From the NCBI GenBank assembly GCA_026873275.1, contig JANTUC010000003.1:2542001-2606000 (forward strand): a stretch of DNA of 64,000 nucleotides, read 5' to 3'. Positions within the stretch are counted from its first letter, which is position 1; each line of letters begins with the position of its first letter. Below, piece by piece: positions 48,519 to 59,774 of the stretch. The notes beneath the pieces are model-generated. The model was not told where the DNA came from. It was given only the letters and a program-made list of their open reading frames with translations, and made no database searches. Source of the stretch: Pseudopithomyces maydicus. Its lineage: Eukaryota > Ascomycota > Dothideomycetes > Pleosporales > Didymosphaeriaceae. The position numbers and the translations under genes are program-made.

Positions 48519-48754
48519 CACATTTCTACTATCGCTAAAGCAGATCCCCGCCACGTCCAATCGACTCCGTTCTATGCATGCGGCACTCTCTTCAACAACA
48601 CATCGAGTACATCTGTCTGCATTTCTGATTGCCAATCAGCGTTTATTTCGAAATATTCATACACGACCCTAAATATTAATAGTCTTGCGTGGCACGTCGC
48701 GTATCGCATTTCCGCCATCAAAACGAACGCGACCAACACAACACGGCAACCACT

Positions 48755-51700
48755 ATGATCTCCATCCAAGCTCGCCGAAGCACTTCACCACATTCTAAAC
48801 GCACAATGGCAAATCCAGCCCCTGCCAACGCGCTTTCTAGGCTTGCAGAGAGCGACTCTGATTCAGATAACGCCGAAGCGATCGCTCAAAGAACGACCGG
48901 ACGTTTACTCGCGCGATTGCAACCAGACAACATTGACGAGTCATCCGAGGAGGAACATGCGGGCAGTGAAGAAGACACCTACGAACGAACAAAACGAAGA
49001 CTGTTCGCTGCGAAGGAGACGGAGACTGCCGCCAGCAGCGGTGATGAAGAGGAAGATAATGGGCAAGGTGCTTACGAGCGTATGAAGCAACGCCTGATGG
49101 CCAGCACCAGTCTACAGCGCCGAATCACAGAGGAGCCAACACAAAACGCCCAGAAGCCCAGCTCTGTTGCTGCATCGTCGAGTGATGAGAACGACGCACC
49201 AGTACGTGCAAACCGTGTACGGAGGCCGCTTGCACGGCGGGAAAGGACGATATCGCCCTCAGTGTCACCCGCTGTCAGTGCTAGGTCGCGCCAATCATCT
49301 CTGGGGCTTTTCGTTACGCCGGAACGATCGCCTTCCAAGAGACATATTTCAAACATAAACCTGGGCGACGATGCCATGGAACAATCTTCACCCACAAGAA
49401 ATGCCGATTTTAGGGAACGCGTCGAACGGATACGCGCAGAGCGGTTGGCGAAGCAACAAGAAGAGAAACAGCGGCGCACGAAAACCACGCAGCAACGACA
49501 AGATGCTGAGCCTGGCAGCAATTCTGACGACGAAGGAAGCAGACGGCTTACACAGCAAGCAAAGCCTACTCGCAAAGCAGGGAAAAAGGCCCTGGAGGCT
49601 ATGGCGCGGGACCAGCAGCGACTTGTCCGAAATATGCAGCTTGCTCACCAAGCGAAGACGAAGAAGAGATATGGCACCAAGGACCTCTTTGCAAAGTTCG
49701 GCTTCAACCAAGGCCTCGAAGACACGGAAACAACTGGGTTGCCCACGCCTGAGGCCAGCTCTGTTCCTGCAACTTCAGACGTGGAAGCTGCTCAAGCCCA
49801 GGACACACCGCCGACCAGCCCTCCCAAATTCGAAGACGAGACAATGACTGGAATGGAAGATTCGGTCCCTGCTGTCTCTTCAAAAGAATCCGGTTTGCCT
49901 GTCCTAGCAAAAACAGATAAAGGCAAAGGCCGTGCCCCAGAATTCCAGCATCTCCCGCCGAACCAGATGATGGAAACACCGCCAGAAATTACCGTGCAGA
50001 ATGCTCGTGTGGCACCTCAAAAGCCCAAAGAGGAAGTCATGGTAGACCTAGATTCGGACGATGACATTGAAGTTGTAAAACCGCAGAGTCGCTTCCCAGT
50101 CTTCGATAAGCTTCCCGCAAGGAAAGCACGGGAGCATCCATCAATGCTACACCTTCGTCATCTCGCTCAGCTCACTTCTCCCGGAAAAAAGGCACCCAAA
50201 GGCAAGAAAACCATGAACATGGCACAACTTCAGGGCACTTTGTACCAGAAAGCTCGTGAACAGGCCCAGAAAGAGCGTCAAGAGAAGATTGAAATGCTCA
50301 AAGCCAAGGGTATCATCATTGAGACCGAGGAAGAAAGGGAGAAACGCCAGATGGAGATTGAGGATCTGGTGGCACAGTTTGAGAAGGAGAAAGAAAAGGA
50401 TCTCAAGCTGGCTAAGCGAGAGCGAGAGCTAGCGAAGAAGGAGGGCGAACTTGGAGATGGTCTTGTTTCAAGCGATGAGGACGACGAGGACTATGTGGGG
50501 AGTGGAGGGGAGGAGAATCCTGCTGAAGACCTGGAGGAGGTCGAGGATGATGAACTCGAGCTCTCTGGGTCTGATGATGAAGAGGCAGATGATGAAGAGG
50601 ATCCTGAAGAGGATGAAGATGAAACAATGGAGGGCGAAGAAACCGCAGACCCGTCTAAGATGTTGCTCGACACCATGGCTGACGAGGACGATGAGGAGTC
50701 CCGAGAGGTCATCACAGAGGATGCAGACAACGAAATGGTCGACGCAGAGGATACAGCACCCGTGCGGCAGTCCTTCGCGAACCGCTCGCGGAAGGTTGTC
50801 ATCGATGAAGACGACGAGGAAAATCCAGCTCAGCCTTACGGATCTCCTACGCAAGTGGCGACTCAGGACGAGACAATGGCCGCCTTTGGCTTCGGTAATA
50901 CAACAACAGGATTGGGCCTGACGCAAGCCTTTGCTGGCACCATGGCAAATCTGGAGTCGGACTCCCAAGCCAACCAGACCCCCTCCCAAGAGCCTGAACA
51001 GGACTCTATCGATTTCCTTCGCAGTCTACCTGACAGTCAGCCCAATCTAAGCCAAAACAACGACTTCATCGTTCCCAACAGCCAGGTTGCAGGTTCCCAG
51101 CAAGAACCCACCCAAGATGGCTCGGTCCCGCAGATGCATCTGGGAATCAGCCAACTCATGGAGGAAACCACCGTGTTTTCTCAGACTCAGACCTCGGAGG
51201 CACCCGAGCCTACCCAGGATGCTGGATTTCTACTTTCTCGATCACCTGCTGGACTTGTGCCTCCGCAGTCGACTGTCGATACCGTTATGCTGGCTGTTGC
51301 CGAGTCGCCTATTGCTCAGCGCAAGGGCAGGCTTCACCAGAGGCGCAAAGAAGCAGCGCTTGTCCTTTCTGATGTCGACGACGAGAATGTCTTTTCAGCT
51401 TCCGACGACGAGGCTGAAGCTGGTCCTGCAAGGACGGAGGATGCTTTCAGCTTCATGAACAAGGCAGCCAAGAAGCAGAAGAAGATCGACACCTTCAACA
51501 AGAAGACCAGTGCAGCTCGCGAGCATCTCGACGAGCAAGCGTACGAATCTGATGACGAGTACAAGGGCCTAGGAGGCGCGAGTGACGACGACAGTGCGGA
51601 CGACGATGCAGACCTGGAGGAAATGATTGATACAAGCGACGTCAAGGTTGACGAGCGAAAGATTGCTGCTCTCTTTGCGTAAGTTCCCTTCTCACGAAGA

Positions 51701-52754
51701 CCTACACCGTACAGCCTCACTAACATACGCATCACAGTGACAAAGCCCGCAAAGAGCACGACGCGAGCGTCGCCAAAATCTACAAAGACCTCCAAACCGG
51801 CGCCTTCCGCAAACGCGGTGTCGGCGATGCATTCGACATGTCCGACTCGGAAGACGAGCTGGAAATGCGCCGCCGCAAGAAGCAGCGCGAATTCGACCAG
51901 ATGTTCCGCGCCCTCAAGGCTGACGAGGTCATCGGCAAGATGGCAGAGAATCCAAAGCGCAAGGCCTTCTTCGACACGCTCATGGACCACTCGGATGACT
52001 CTGATCTCGAGTTCCTCGACCACCCCGAAGATCCGGCTGCGAACGAGGCGTCTCAGTCGGACGACGAGAAGCAGGATCAGAACCAGACCAGCGCCCCTAC
52101 GGAGAAGGAAGTCTCCATCCCAGACTCCCAGGCGAGCGAGGCGTCAAAGCCCAGTGTTAAGGGTAAACCCCCACCACACTCGGCAAGGAAAACCGCCCCC
52201 CAGCACACATGAGGCGCACCGCGGCCCCAGACGCCCTCACCCGCCGTCCCATCTCCGCAGCTGACATCAAGGATTCGGTCGCCGAGCTGCTGGACGACCC
52301 CCGCGACGTCCTCGTGCCAGACAGCCAGTACATGTCGCTGTCGGACTCAGACGACGACGCCACACCTACGACCCTTCCACCCCGCGTCGTCACAAATCGC
52401 CTTTCACGCACGCCCTCCGTTCAATCTAATTCCACTACTACTTCCACAACCACGGCAGGTTCATCAAACATGGCGTTCCAGCACCCCTCCGCCCCGACCG
52501 CCTTCCGCGTCCCCTCCCTCATCCGCCGCGCAACGAGTAACCTCAGTGCGGCGTCGGAGCGCTCGTCGTCGACGACGGGCTCCGCGGCGGTAGGCAAGGG
52601 CGACGCAGTGAGGAGGGGTGGCACGGGGAAGAGCAACATCCATGCGCAGGCGAGGGAGGCGGAGAGGCGGAAGGTGCTGGAGAAGACGGAGCGGAAGAGG
52701 GCGGAGACGTTGAAGAAGAAGGTGGGGAGGGCGAGGGGGAGAGGAGCGTGTTGA
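48755..52754 (+). CDS. mrc1: MRC1/claspin replication checkpoint mediator (one apparent base deletion)
   Basis: Mrc1 travels with the replication fork and relays ATR/Mec1 signals to the checkpoint kinase. Exon 1 runs to 51678, then a 59-nt intron, then exon 2 51738-52754. The ATG at 48755 gives 1,313 residues; the ATG at 48806 (MANPAPANALSRL) gives 1,296 and is also good. The N-terminal half is acidic and Ser-rich. A charged coiled region (KAREQAQKERQEKIEMLKAKG) lies in the middle. A cluster of SQ/TQ sites, targets of ATR-type kinases, follows around residues 700-880. The MRC1-like domain is next (ALVLSDVDDENVFSASDDEAE; KKQKKIDTFNKK), and near the C-terminus GKENRPPAHMRRT. That last motif appears only if one C is added to the C5 run 52168-52172. 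Confidence 0.9.
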
Positions 52755-52785
52755 GTGGGTTGGGGGGTGGGTTTGAGTAAGTTTT

Positions 52786-52801
52786 GGGGGGGGGGGGGGG
52801 G
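52786..52801 (+). repeat. Run of 16 G
   Basis: Sixteen consecutive G occur 32 bp after the MRC1 stop codon, preceded by further G runs (GGGTTGGGGGGTGGG). The true length is uncertain, given that shorter G/C runs in this window appear under-called. Confidence 0.85.
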
Positions 52802-53530
52802 TTTGTTGCTTTGGGTGGAGGTTCTTTGTTTGTAGTTTAGCGATGAAGCGATTTATGGGTATTGAATTGTTTGAGACGAAAGACTAGATTTGAAGATCAT
52901 GTGTGTGTTTGTGGTGATGTTTTGAGGTGGCTGATTTTGTGTAAAGGAAGGACTTGGCTGGGATGCGTGAAGTCCTTCCACATAGTAGTGTGCTACAATT
53001 CCTCAGTGTAACTTCATCTACACTTCCCAGAACACACAAAACGTCCAACCCTCCCACACCCACTCACAACCTCACCAAGCAAGTCCTCACAACACACACC
53101 AGTCCAGCATTATCAAAATAGTAGTAATTCAACCCATAAGCCCAGCGTATCGCTCACACCAAGCTACAATACCCATCTTCCAAAACAATGCAAATGCATG
53201 CATCCATCTCGAGAGCTAGAAGAAGAGCCAGACCTATGCAAAGCCCCTCCCTCCTTCATCTCTCTCTCCCTCCCTCCCTCGCATAAACGGCAGCTGCTCT
53301 TTTCCCCAACCCCACCCACCCAAACGCCATGCCTTGTGCTAGCTCCTAGCGCGAAATGCAGTTTGCAGATTATACATACATAGGGGAATCCATTTTGACT
53401 TTCCGAGAGACCGTGATGCGACGGATGGAACGGTCGCAACGCCAACGTGAGATGTGATATTCCGTGCTTCCTTTCTCCCTTCCTTCCTTCGAGGGGAAAT
53501 AAACCACAGTGCTGTGACCAGTTTCAAATC
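52802..53530. other. Convergent 3' region of MRC1 and RTF1
   Basis: The two genes end towards each other here. A C/CT-rich stretch (53210-53300) lies inside. No gene supported. Confidence 0.5.
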
Positions 53531-55244
53531 TCAAATCTCAATATCCAGCCCAATATCCATGGACGCAATGATATCATCATCCATCTTCGGCTTCCTAAAC
53601 GTCGGCAGTCCCTTCCGCTCCGTCTTCTTGACCTCGCCCCCTCGGGCTTCGGCGTGCCCTCCTTGGGCACGCTGCTCGCCCGCGAGCTCGCCCCGTCGCC
53701 GAACAGGTCCTCGTCGACGCTGAGCAGGTTCTTCTTCTCCTCGTCTGCCTTCCGCTTCTCCTCCTCGGCCTTCTTCTTGCGGGCCTCGAGCTCGGCTCGC
53801 TTGCGGGCTTGAAGCTTTTGCTGGCGCTCCTCGAGCTGGACTTTGCGTATGCGCTCGCGCTCTGCCTCGCGGTTGCGGCGGTTGAGCTCTGCGAGGCGGT
53901 TTGCGGCAGCTTCGGACTGGGTGGGTATGCGGGGGGCGGCTTCTTCGTCGCGGTCTCGGCGGAGGAGGTGGGCGTATTTGTTTGATTTTTGGATGCGGGC
54001 GTTGATGTCTTCGTCGGTCCAGAAGCGGTTCTCGAAGGCTTTGATCTCTTCGATTTTCTTTGCGACGAAGGATTGTGTGGGGAGTTTGGCACCGGTTTCG
54101 GCGACAGCTTGTCGGAAGGCGTCGAAGTCGGCGTCGGCGAAACGCTGGTTGGAGAGGTACTGGAATTGGTACTCCTTTTGTGTCGAGCCGTGCTTGCAGA
54201 CGACGTATTGGTCTGTTGCGATCTTCTGTCCGTTCTTGCCTTCGAAGACGTAAGGTTTGCCGGCTTGGAAACCTATGGCGGATTAGTTTACGTTCAGCAA
54301 TGTCCAGTCGTGACAAAATCATACCCTTGATTTGCGCCATCTTGTAGACAGTCTGTCCCCGCTGTTGACCAACACCAACACGGCCGAAAGCGCCATTCAT
54401 GGCCTCATCGAAACCCGGCCAGAAGCAGACCTTGGAGAAGAAACCGCGTCCTATGCGTATCGACTCGACGTCCCGCAGGGTCACGGGCAGATCCTCTCGC
54501 TCCGGAGACTTGCGGTCATTATCCCAATCAACATCCTCCTCGCCCTCAGCGTCAACATCCGAGCCGCCATCCCCTGGAGAACCAGACCGATGGCGATCAC
54601 GACGACGGTCGTCGTCGCGCTGCCGTTGCTGCGTCTTCTGCTGCTCGCGGTTACGTGTGTATGCGTCCAAGGCGGCGCTCTTGGGCTTCGTGGGCCTGCT
54701 GCTCTTGCGCGACACCTCGGGTTCCTCCGAGTCGGCCTTCCTCTTCCTATTGTTCTGGGCGTAGCGCTTCTGCAGCTCGGCCTGGAAGTTCATCCTGCTG
54801 ACTTCTTCGGCACGGGCACCGAGGATGGCCTCGCGCTCGCGCTGCGGCAGGGCCATGGTGCGTTGCTTGTCTCTCTCGTCGACGAACTTGCCCTCGAGCG
54901 GGTACAGCACGCCCGTGTCGCGCGTCGGCGGGTCGTCATCGCGGTCTGAGTCCGACTCGTCCATGTCGCCGGAGCCGAGGGAGTTTGGTGACGAGGCGGC
55001 AACCGAGGAGCTGGGCGGCGTTAACGACATGCTGCGTGGTGGGTGGAGACAGAGAGAGAGAGAACGCGGAGGCGCGCGAGAGTAAGGAGACAGAGGAGCC
55101 AGAGGCGGGGCAGAAATAAGGGCAAGGCAGAAGACAAGAGGCGGGCGCAGGTGGAGGGGAGACTCACGCTTCGCCTTCTTCGATGTCGGCCTCCTCGTCT
55201 CCGCCAGCGAGGGCGAGGAGCTCGTCGTCGAAGTCGTCAGACAT
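53531..55244 (-). CDS. rtf1: RTF1, PAF1-complex subunit (one apparent base deletion)
   Basis: Rtf1 links the PAF1 complex to elongating RNA polymerase II and promotes H2B ubiquitination. Exons are 55244-55168 (MSDDFDDELLALAGGDEE), 55031-54325 and 54272-53531, with introns of 136 and 52 nt. The histone-modification region is acidic and basic by turns. The Plus3 domain starts near residue 225 (LPVTLRDVESIRIGRGFFSK, YKMAQIKGFQAGKPYVFEG) and binds phosphorylated Spt5. A charged coiled coil follows (RAELEARKKKAEEEKRK). The frame breaks at C5 53637-53641 on the + strand. One more base restores GGEVKKTERKGLPTFRKPK and the conserved DIGLDIEI end, giving 508 residues. A start at MSLTPPSSS in exon 2 is possible but leaves out the conserved acidic head. 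Confidence 0.92.
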
Positions 55245-55639
55245 TGCGAGAGCGGTATCGGGGCCGGGGCGTTCGACGCGTGGTAACTATGGTGGAGATG
55301 GGGTATCAGCGCGGGTCGAGGGCGGTCGGCAGATAGGCAGGGTCGGCCGGGGGTCGTGGGGAGGGTGAAAGCAAGCGGCTGTGTCGTGTCAGGGAGAGCG
55401 GAGCGGTCGATTTTAAAGAGGTTACCCAGCCGCGCCGGGGTGGTCCGAGCGCCCGTGGAAGTGACGTGACCCCCGACTGGGAAGTAGAGCGAACTTTTGG
55501 ACTCGCCTCGCCTCTGGCCGATCCGTCGTTTTGTTCGCCGTCCGCTGCTCGCTGCTCGCTGCCTACTTGCGGTGCACTCCCCCTCGCCACGACCACCGCC
55601 TGCCTTTCCTTTTGATCCGCACACCCGTCTCCGGACACC
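55245..55639. promoter_or_regulatory. Bidirectional promoter of rtf1 and coq7
   Basis: Only 395 bp separate the two divergent start codons, so their promoters must overlap. The middle holds a CGCTGCTCGCTGCTCGCTGC repeat near 55544-55563. No TATA box is evident, as usual for housekeeping genes. Confidence 0.7.
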
Positions 55640-56469
55640 ATGTCCCACGCGCTCCTTAAAACCCGCCCATTGGCCCGCGCCGCCGCCCGCATCGCCCTCC
55701 ACCCCATCCCCGATTCCCTCGTCCCATGTACCCCTCCGGTCCTCGCCCGCGCGCGCCGCCGCATCCACTCCACGCCCTCGAACCCAGTGCACTCCACGCC
55801 CTCACAGCGCTCCGTCGCCGCCGCCCTCCCCCACGACCACGCTGCCGAGCCCTCCGATAACCACACCGCCGCCGACAGCAATGGCACCCCCGTGAAGCCT
55901 CTCTCGCAGGAGCAACGCGACTTCCTCGACTCCGCCCTGCGCGTCAACCAAGCCGGCGAGCTGGCCGCCGTCCTCATCTACGCCGCGCAGACACCGCCCC
56001 TTCTCCGCGCCCACCCGCACCTCAAGAGCCTCATGAAGCACATGCATGACCAGGAAGTCGGCCACTTCCAGTACTTCAACTCGATCCTCGCGAAGCACCG
56101 CATCCGTCCGACTGCCATGTACCCGGTGTGGCACGCGGCGGCCACCGTGCTCGGCTGGGGCACCGCCGTGATGGGGCGCGAGGCCGCCATGGCGTGCACT
56201 GAGGCGGTGGAGACGGAGATCGGCACGCATTACAACGAGCAGGTGCGGGTGCTGCTGGACTGGGCGGACAAGCTGGAGGCGCGGGGCGAGACGCTAGGGG
56301 AGGAGCTTACTGTTTTGATTGACCAGTTGAGGCGGATACGGGATGAGGAGTTGGAGCATTTGGATCATGCGGTGGAGAATGATAGCAAGGAGGCGCAGCC
56401 GTATGAGTTGTTGACGAATGTGATAAGAGGGGGTGTCGGACGGCGATTTGGATCAGCGAGAGGGTGTGA
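55640..56469 (+). CDS. coq7: COQ7, demethoxyubiquinone hydroxylase (one apparent base deletion)
   Basis: A mitochondrial di-iron enzyme that hydroxylates demethoxyubiquinone in coenzyme Q synthesis. The first 60 residues are Arg/Ala/Ser-rich (presequence). The ferritin-like core starts near residue 90 with the first ligand Glu in LRVNQAGELAAVLIY. HMHDQEVGHFQYF (ExxH) and ETEIGTHYNEQV follow, with RDEELEHLDHAVE (ExxH) near the end. The frame breaks at G5 56429-56433 after ELLTNVIR. With one more G the end reads GGCRTAIWISERV and stops at 56467-56469, giving 276 residues. The uncorrected frame runs to 56506 with an unrelated tail. Intronless as seen. Confidence 0.95.
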
Positions 56470-56748
56470 TGTGGTTGTGCGTATGGACTTGTTGTACTTG
56501 TACTGACTGGGGCTGTGTTGTATGATACCTGTAGATATGATGAACCACACGACTCATTATTTGAGTGAGTTTACATGAGGAAATGTCAAAAAATGATCAA
56601 TCCATCAAGTGGATATACGTTTTCTATACCATGAGGTGAAACCAGTTTTGCAGGCACATCTTCGACGACATGTTCATCACTGCCGTAGTCTATTCAACAC
56701 ATTTCCCAAGTCTTCTCAGCCATATTCTTTCCCCCTTCTATCCGGAAT

Positions 56749-59700
56749 CTACGCCTGGAACACATCCGTGACACCCGCCCAGTCACCGCGCTCCCTACTC
56801 TCCCAGTACCCATCTTTCCCGGACTTCAATCGCCACACTTCCTCCCCACCCAATGCACTCTCGACCTCCGGACCACCCCTGACAAACCACTTCGGCGTCC
56901 ACTCCTCGCCATGCTCCTCCATGACCCGTCTCCTCGACCGTTGTCGCTCCTCCAGCTTCGCCTTGAGCGACTCCGCCGAGTCCATATCTTGGTTCTCCGC
57001 CGCGCGCTGATCCGGCCTCAGTCTGCTGTCCGTCGGGGGTAGCTTCCCCTCTTCCACAGCCGTGACCTGGTTGAGGGCAGCCGCCCAGGTTGTGAACCCG
57101 TAGTGCTTTTCCGGCTTGTCGACGAGGGCACCGACTTTCCAGACCGTCTTCCCAGTGGGCGTCATCATGAGGTCGGACGTCCATTTCCCTTGCGCGCCGG
57201 CAGTCAGAAGGTCGCCTTGAGGGAGAAGGTCTGCACGGTGACCTCTTCAGAGCGACCGGCAAACATGCCTCCTGCCTTGAAAGTGCATACTGCTTTGGCG
57301 CCAGTCGTCTCGCAGAGAATGGTCATGGTCCCGGTCGGCTCGATGTACTTTTCTCCTGCGATGACGTTGCGCAAGAATGAGCTAGCAATCGTCCAGCTGT
57401 AATGCTCGCCAGCATCGTGCAAGAAGACGCGGGCTCGCCCATCGGTATTGATCTCGAAGGATTTTCCCCAGAACTTCTGCACTGGGGTCGGCGACTGCAT
57501 AAAAGTCCAGTTGGTGGATTCAGCGTGGCACGCCATGCGCACTGGGCGGTGGATCACCTTCTCCGCCACGAAACGGAATCCTTTGTCTTCACGGACAAGC
57601 TCAAACGTTTCGCCAAGCATGGGATTGAACGGTTTCCGCGTTGCGCGTTCCTTGACACGCGAGTTGCTGAATGCGGAGATGGCGAAGGCGGCCATGTAAA
57701 TGAGGCGCTCACCAGTCTCGGATGGGACCTGGGTTGCAGCGTCGAGGAGCTCAGAGTACTCTAGTTGTTCGGCAAGACGCTGGAGTGCAGATGTCGGCTC
57801 GTTCGAGGTCACGGGCATGGCAATTGTAGAGAGATCCTTGCCCACATTCTTTCTGAGGAAAGCAATAAGGCTGGGAGGTGTGGTTTTCGAGATCGGAACG
57901 TCTTTGCGACGGGCCACGGGCTCGAGCGGAAGAGGGGTCAAAGATTTTGGTTTCTTAGGGAATATGGAAGGTTGAGCCTCCAGGGACATGCGATTGTCAT
58001 AGAAGGCAGCCCCTTCATTGTCAGAAGAGGTCTCAGATTCGCCGTCGGAGACATCATCGTGGGAGTTTGCTTCTTCGCTGTCACGGCGGATAGTAAGCAG
58101 TTGAGAATGCGAAGTTCCACCATCAGGTGCATCAAAGAATTCGTCTGCTGACTCCTGGGAGTCTATGCTTCGCCTAGAAGATATAGCAGACACGGGCGCA
58201 GGTGTTCGCCTTTGGCGGCTTTCTGTCAGCAGTTGAGAGAAGTCCTTGACGACCGAATCCAAGTCGTGTAGCAATGCCATGCAATGGTCATGGAGGGCCT
58301 CTTCCGGTGTCTGGCTCATTGTACTGAGACGATTGTTCCGCTTTGGCACTGCCAGATTTCCGTTGGGAAGAGGAGGCATAGGCGGGACTGTACTGGGAGA
58401 AGCGACACCGACCTGAGCAGAGACGCTTCTTCTGAACAGGCTTGCGGGACTATTGCCGGAACTACTTGCTTTGCGCTTCCAAAATGCCTTCTTGTCAACG
58501 CTCTTATCGTCCAAGAAGTAGTCGCTGCTCTCTTCTGACGGACTCGGCGATAAGCTGTCTTGAGGTGCTTTGACTGGCAGGTGAGCTGTTGCATGATATT
58601 TTGGGTCTGTGTCTTGAGCAAGCCTCCGCACCGCGTCTCTAGACCCTGCAATCCTGCCAACAAGCGTCTCGACCCTAGCCCACTCACTCTCTTCTACCGC
58701 GCTGGGGACGAACGACCCTCCCTTAGCGGTACTGTCTGGTATCTGTAACGTCGGCGGAGCGAGCCCTGCGTTGCGCGATGCCTGATCGAGAGCATCCCTC
58801 CACGTGTGGAAGTCTTTTGTGTTGTTTGCCCGCAGGTGCCAAATCTCCGCTCCTGAGTCGACTGAAATCTCCCGCGTTTCTTCGTTTGCTCCAATAGCTG
58901 CCAGCGAGAGCGGGATAGCGCCGCGCAAGGCCGAAGAGTGGTCGTTTCGATAGTAGGACAAGGTAGAAGATGTGTAGTCTAGGGAGAAGAAGCGCCTCGC
59001 ATATCCCTGGTTCCTCTTTCTCCGCTTCTTCTGCAGATATCCCGTGAGGAAGGACGAGCTGTTAGAAGGAGCGGCAGTCGGCGCGTGGGAGGATTTGGGT
59101 CGGTCTGGCAGGGGCGCGTGCGGCAGCGACTCGGACGACTGTCCAGCCGTCGGTCCCAATGCTGGGCTCGATCCCAGGCTTGTCGAGCTCTGCCCACCCA
59201 TAGCCTGGGCGTAGTGCATGTGGTGTCCTGACTTTGGCGGGGCATTGGTGGGGTATGTCATGAGTACAAAAGTGACTGTTTTGGACACGGTCTTGGAGAA
59301 GGTGTTGTCAAAGACCATGCCGTACATGCCGCCTTCGTTCTCGGGCACGTCCCACGTTCCGGTGGACACCTTCTCAGCCTCGCACTTGCCCACCCAGTGC
59401 ATCTGCTTCAGCCCTATCTTGTCGAGCTTCTCCATGACGACGGTCCGGTCATTTCGCGAGGTGGACTGGCCGCGGCCGCGCCCGTGGGCACGTCGAGACC
59501 GGAGGAGGGAGGCCGGGGGTCGGCGGGGGTTCGAAGGTGGAGAGCGAGGTGATGGTGGTGGTGGTGCCGGACGCGGCGCCCGGGTGCTTGTAGACGCCGA
59601 AGTTGATGGACTTTTTGTGCGGCTGTATGCTCCATGATATGGTGTGGTTGGCAGAGACGTTGACCCAACGTATGAGGTACGACTGGGCTGCGGGTCAGCA

Positions 59701-59774
59701 GGATGGGACTTGGGCATGGCGGTGGTGGGGAAGCTTGCCTTGCTGTGGACTTCGAGCTGCTCCATGCCCGCCAT
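56749..59774 (-). CDS. osh3: Osh3-type oxysterol-binding protein (about three apparent base deletions)
   Basis: A lipid-transfer protein of ER-plasma membrane contacts. Exon 1 is 12 codons (59774-59739, MAGMEQLEVHSK). Exon 2 runs from 59682 to 56749. The 56-nt intron has a GC donor (AAG then GCAAGC) and an AG acceptor. Domains are an N-terminal GOLD-like region (SYLIRWVNVSANHTISWSIQ), a PH domain near residues 230-330 (GYLQKKRRKRNQGYARRFFSL), an FFAT-like EFFDAPD at 58122-58142 that would bind the VAP protein Scs2, and an ORD with EKVIHRPVRMACHAE. Two apparent deletions lie in the GC-rich GOLD part (59470-59530). One is at the G3 run 57221-57223, where restoring a base continues past SLKATF into GDLLTAGAQGKWTSDLMMTP. 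The repaired total is 990 residues. Confidence 0.88.
59683..59738 (-). other. GC-AG intron in the osh3 gene
   Basis: The 5' splice site is AAG followed by GCAAGC, the usual context of GC donors. The 3' site is CCCAG. Joining the exons gives EVHSK-SYLIRWVNV in phase 0, matching the known start of Osh3-type proteins. No alternative GT donor keeps the frame at this place. Confidence 0.7.

Noticed and set aside
53531..55792. 753-codon frame covering RTF1 and the COQ7 promoter
   Set aside because: It reads RTF1 only in parts (exon 2 and the last 40 residues) and passes through introns and the shared promoter. The spliced RTF1 model explains the conserved protein.
56749..57168. Independent 139-residue gene
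   Set aside because: It is the C-terminal end of the Osh3 ORD domain displaced by one base at 57221-57223.
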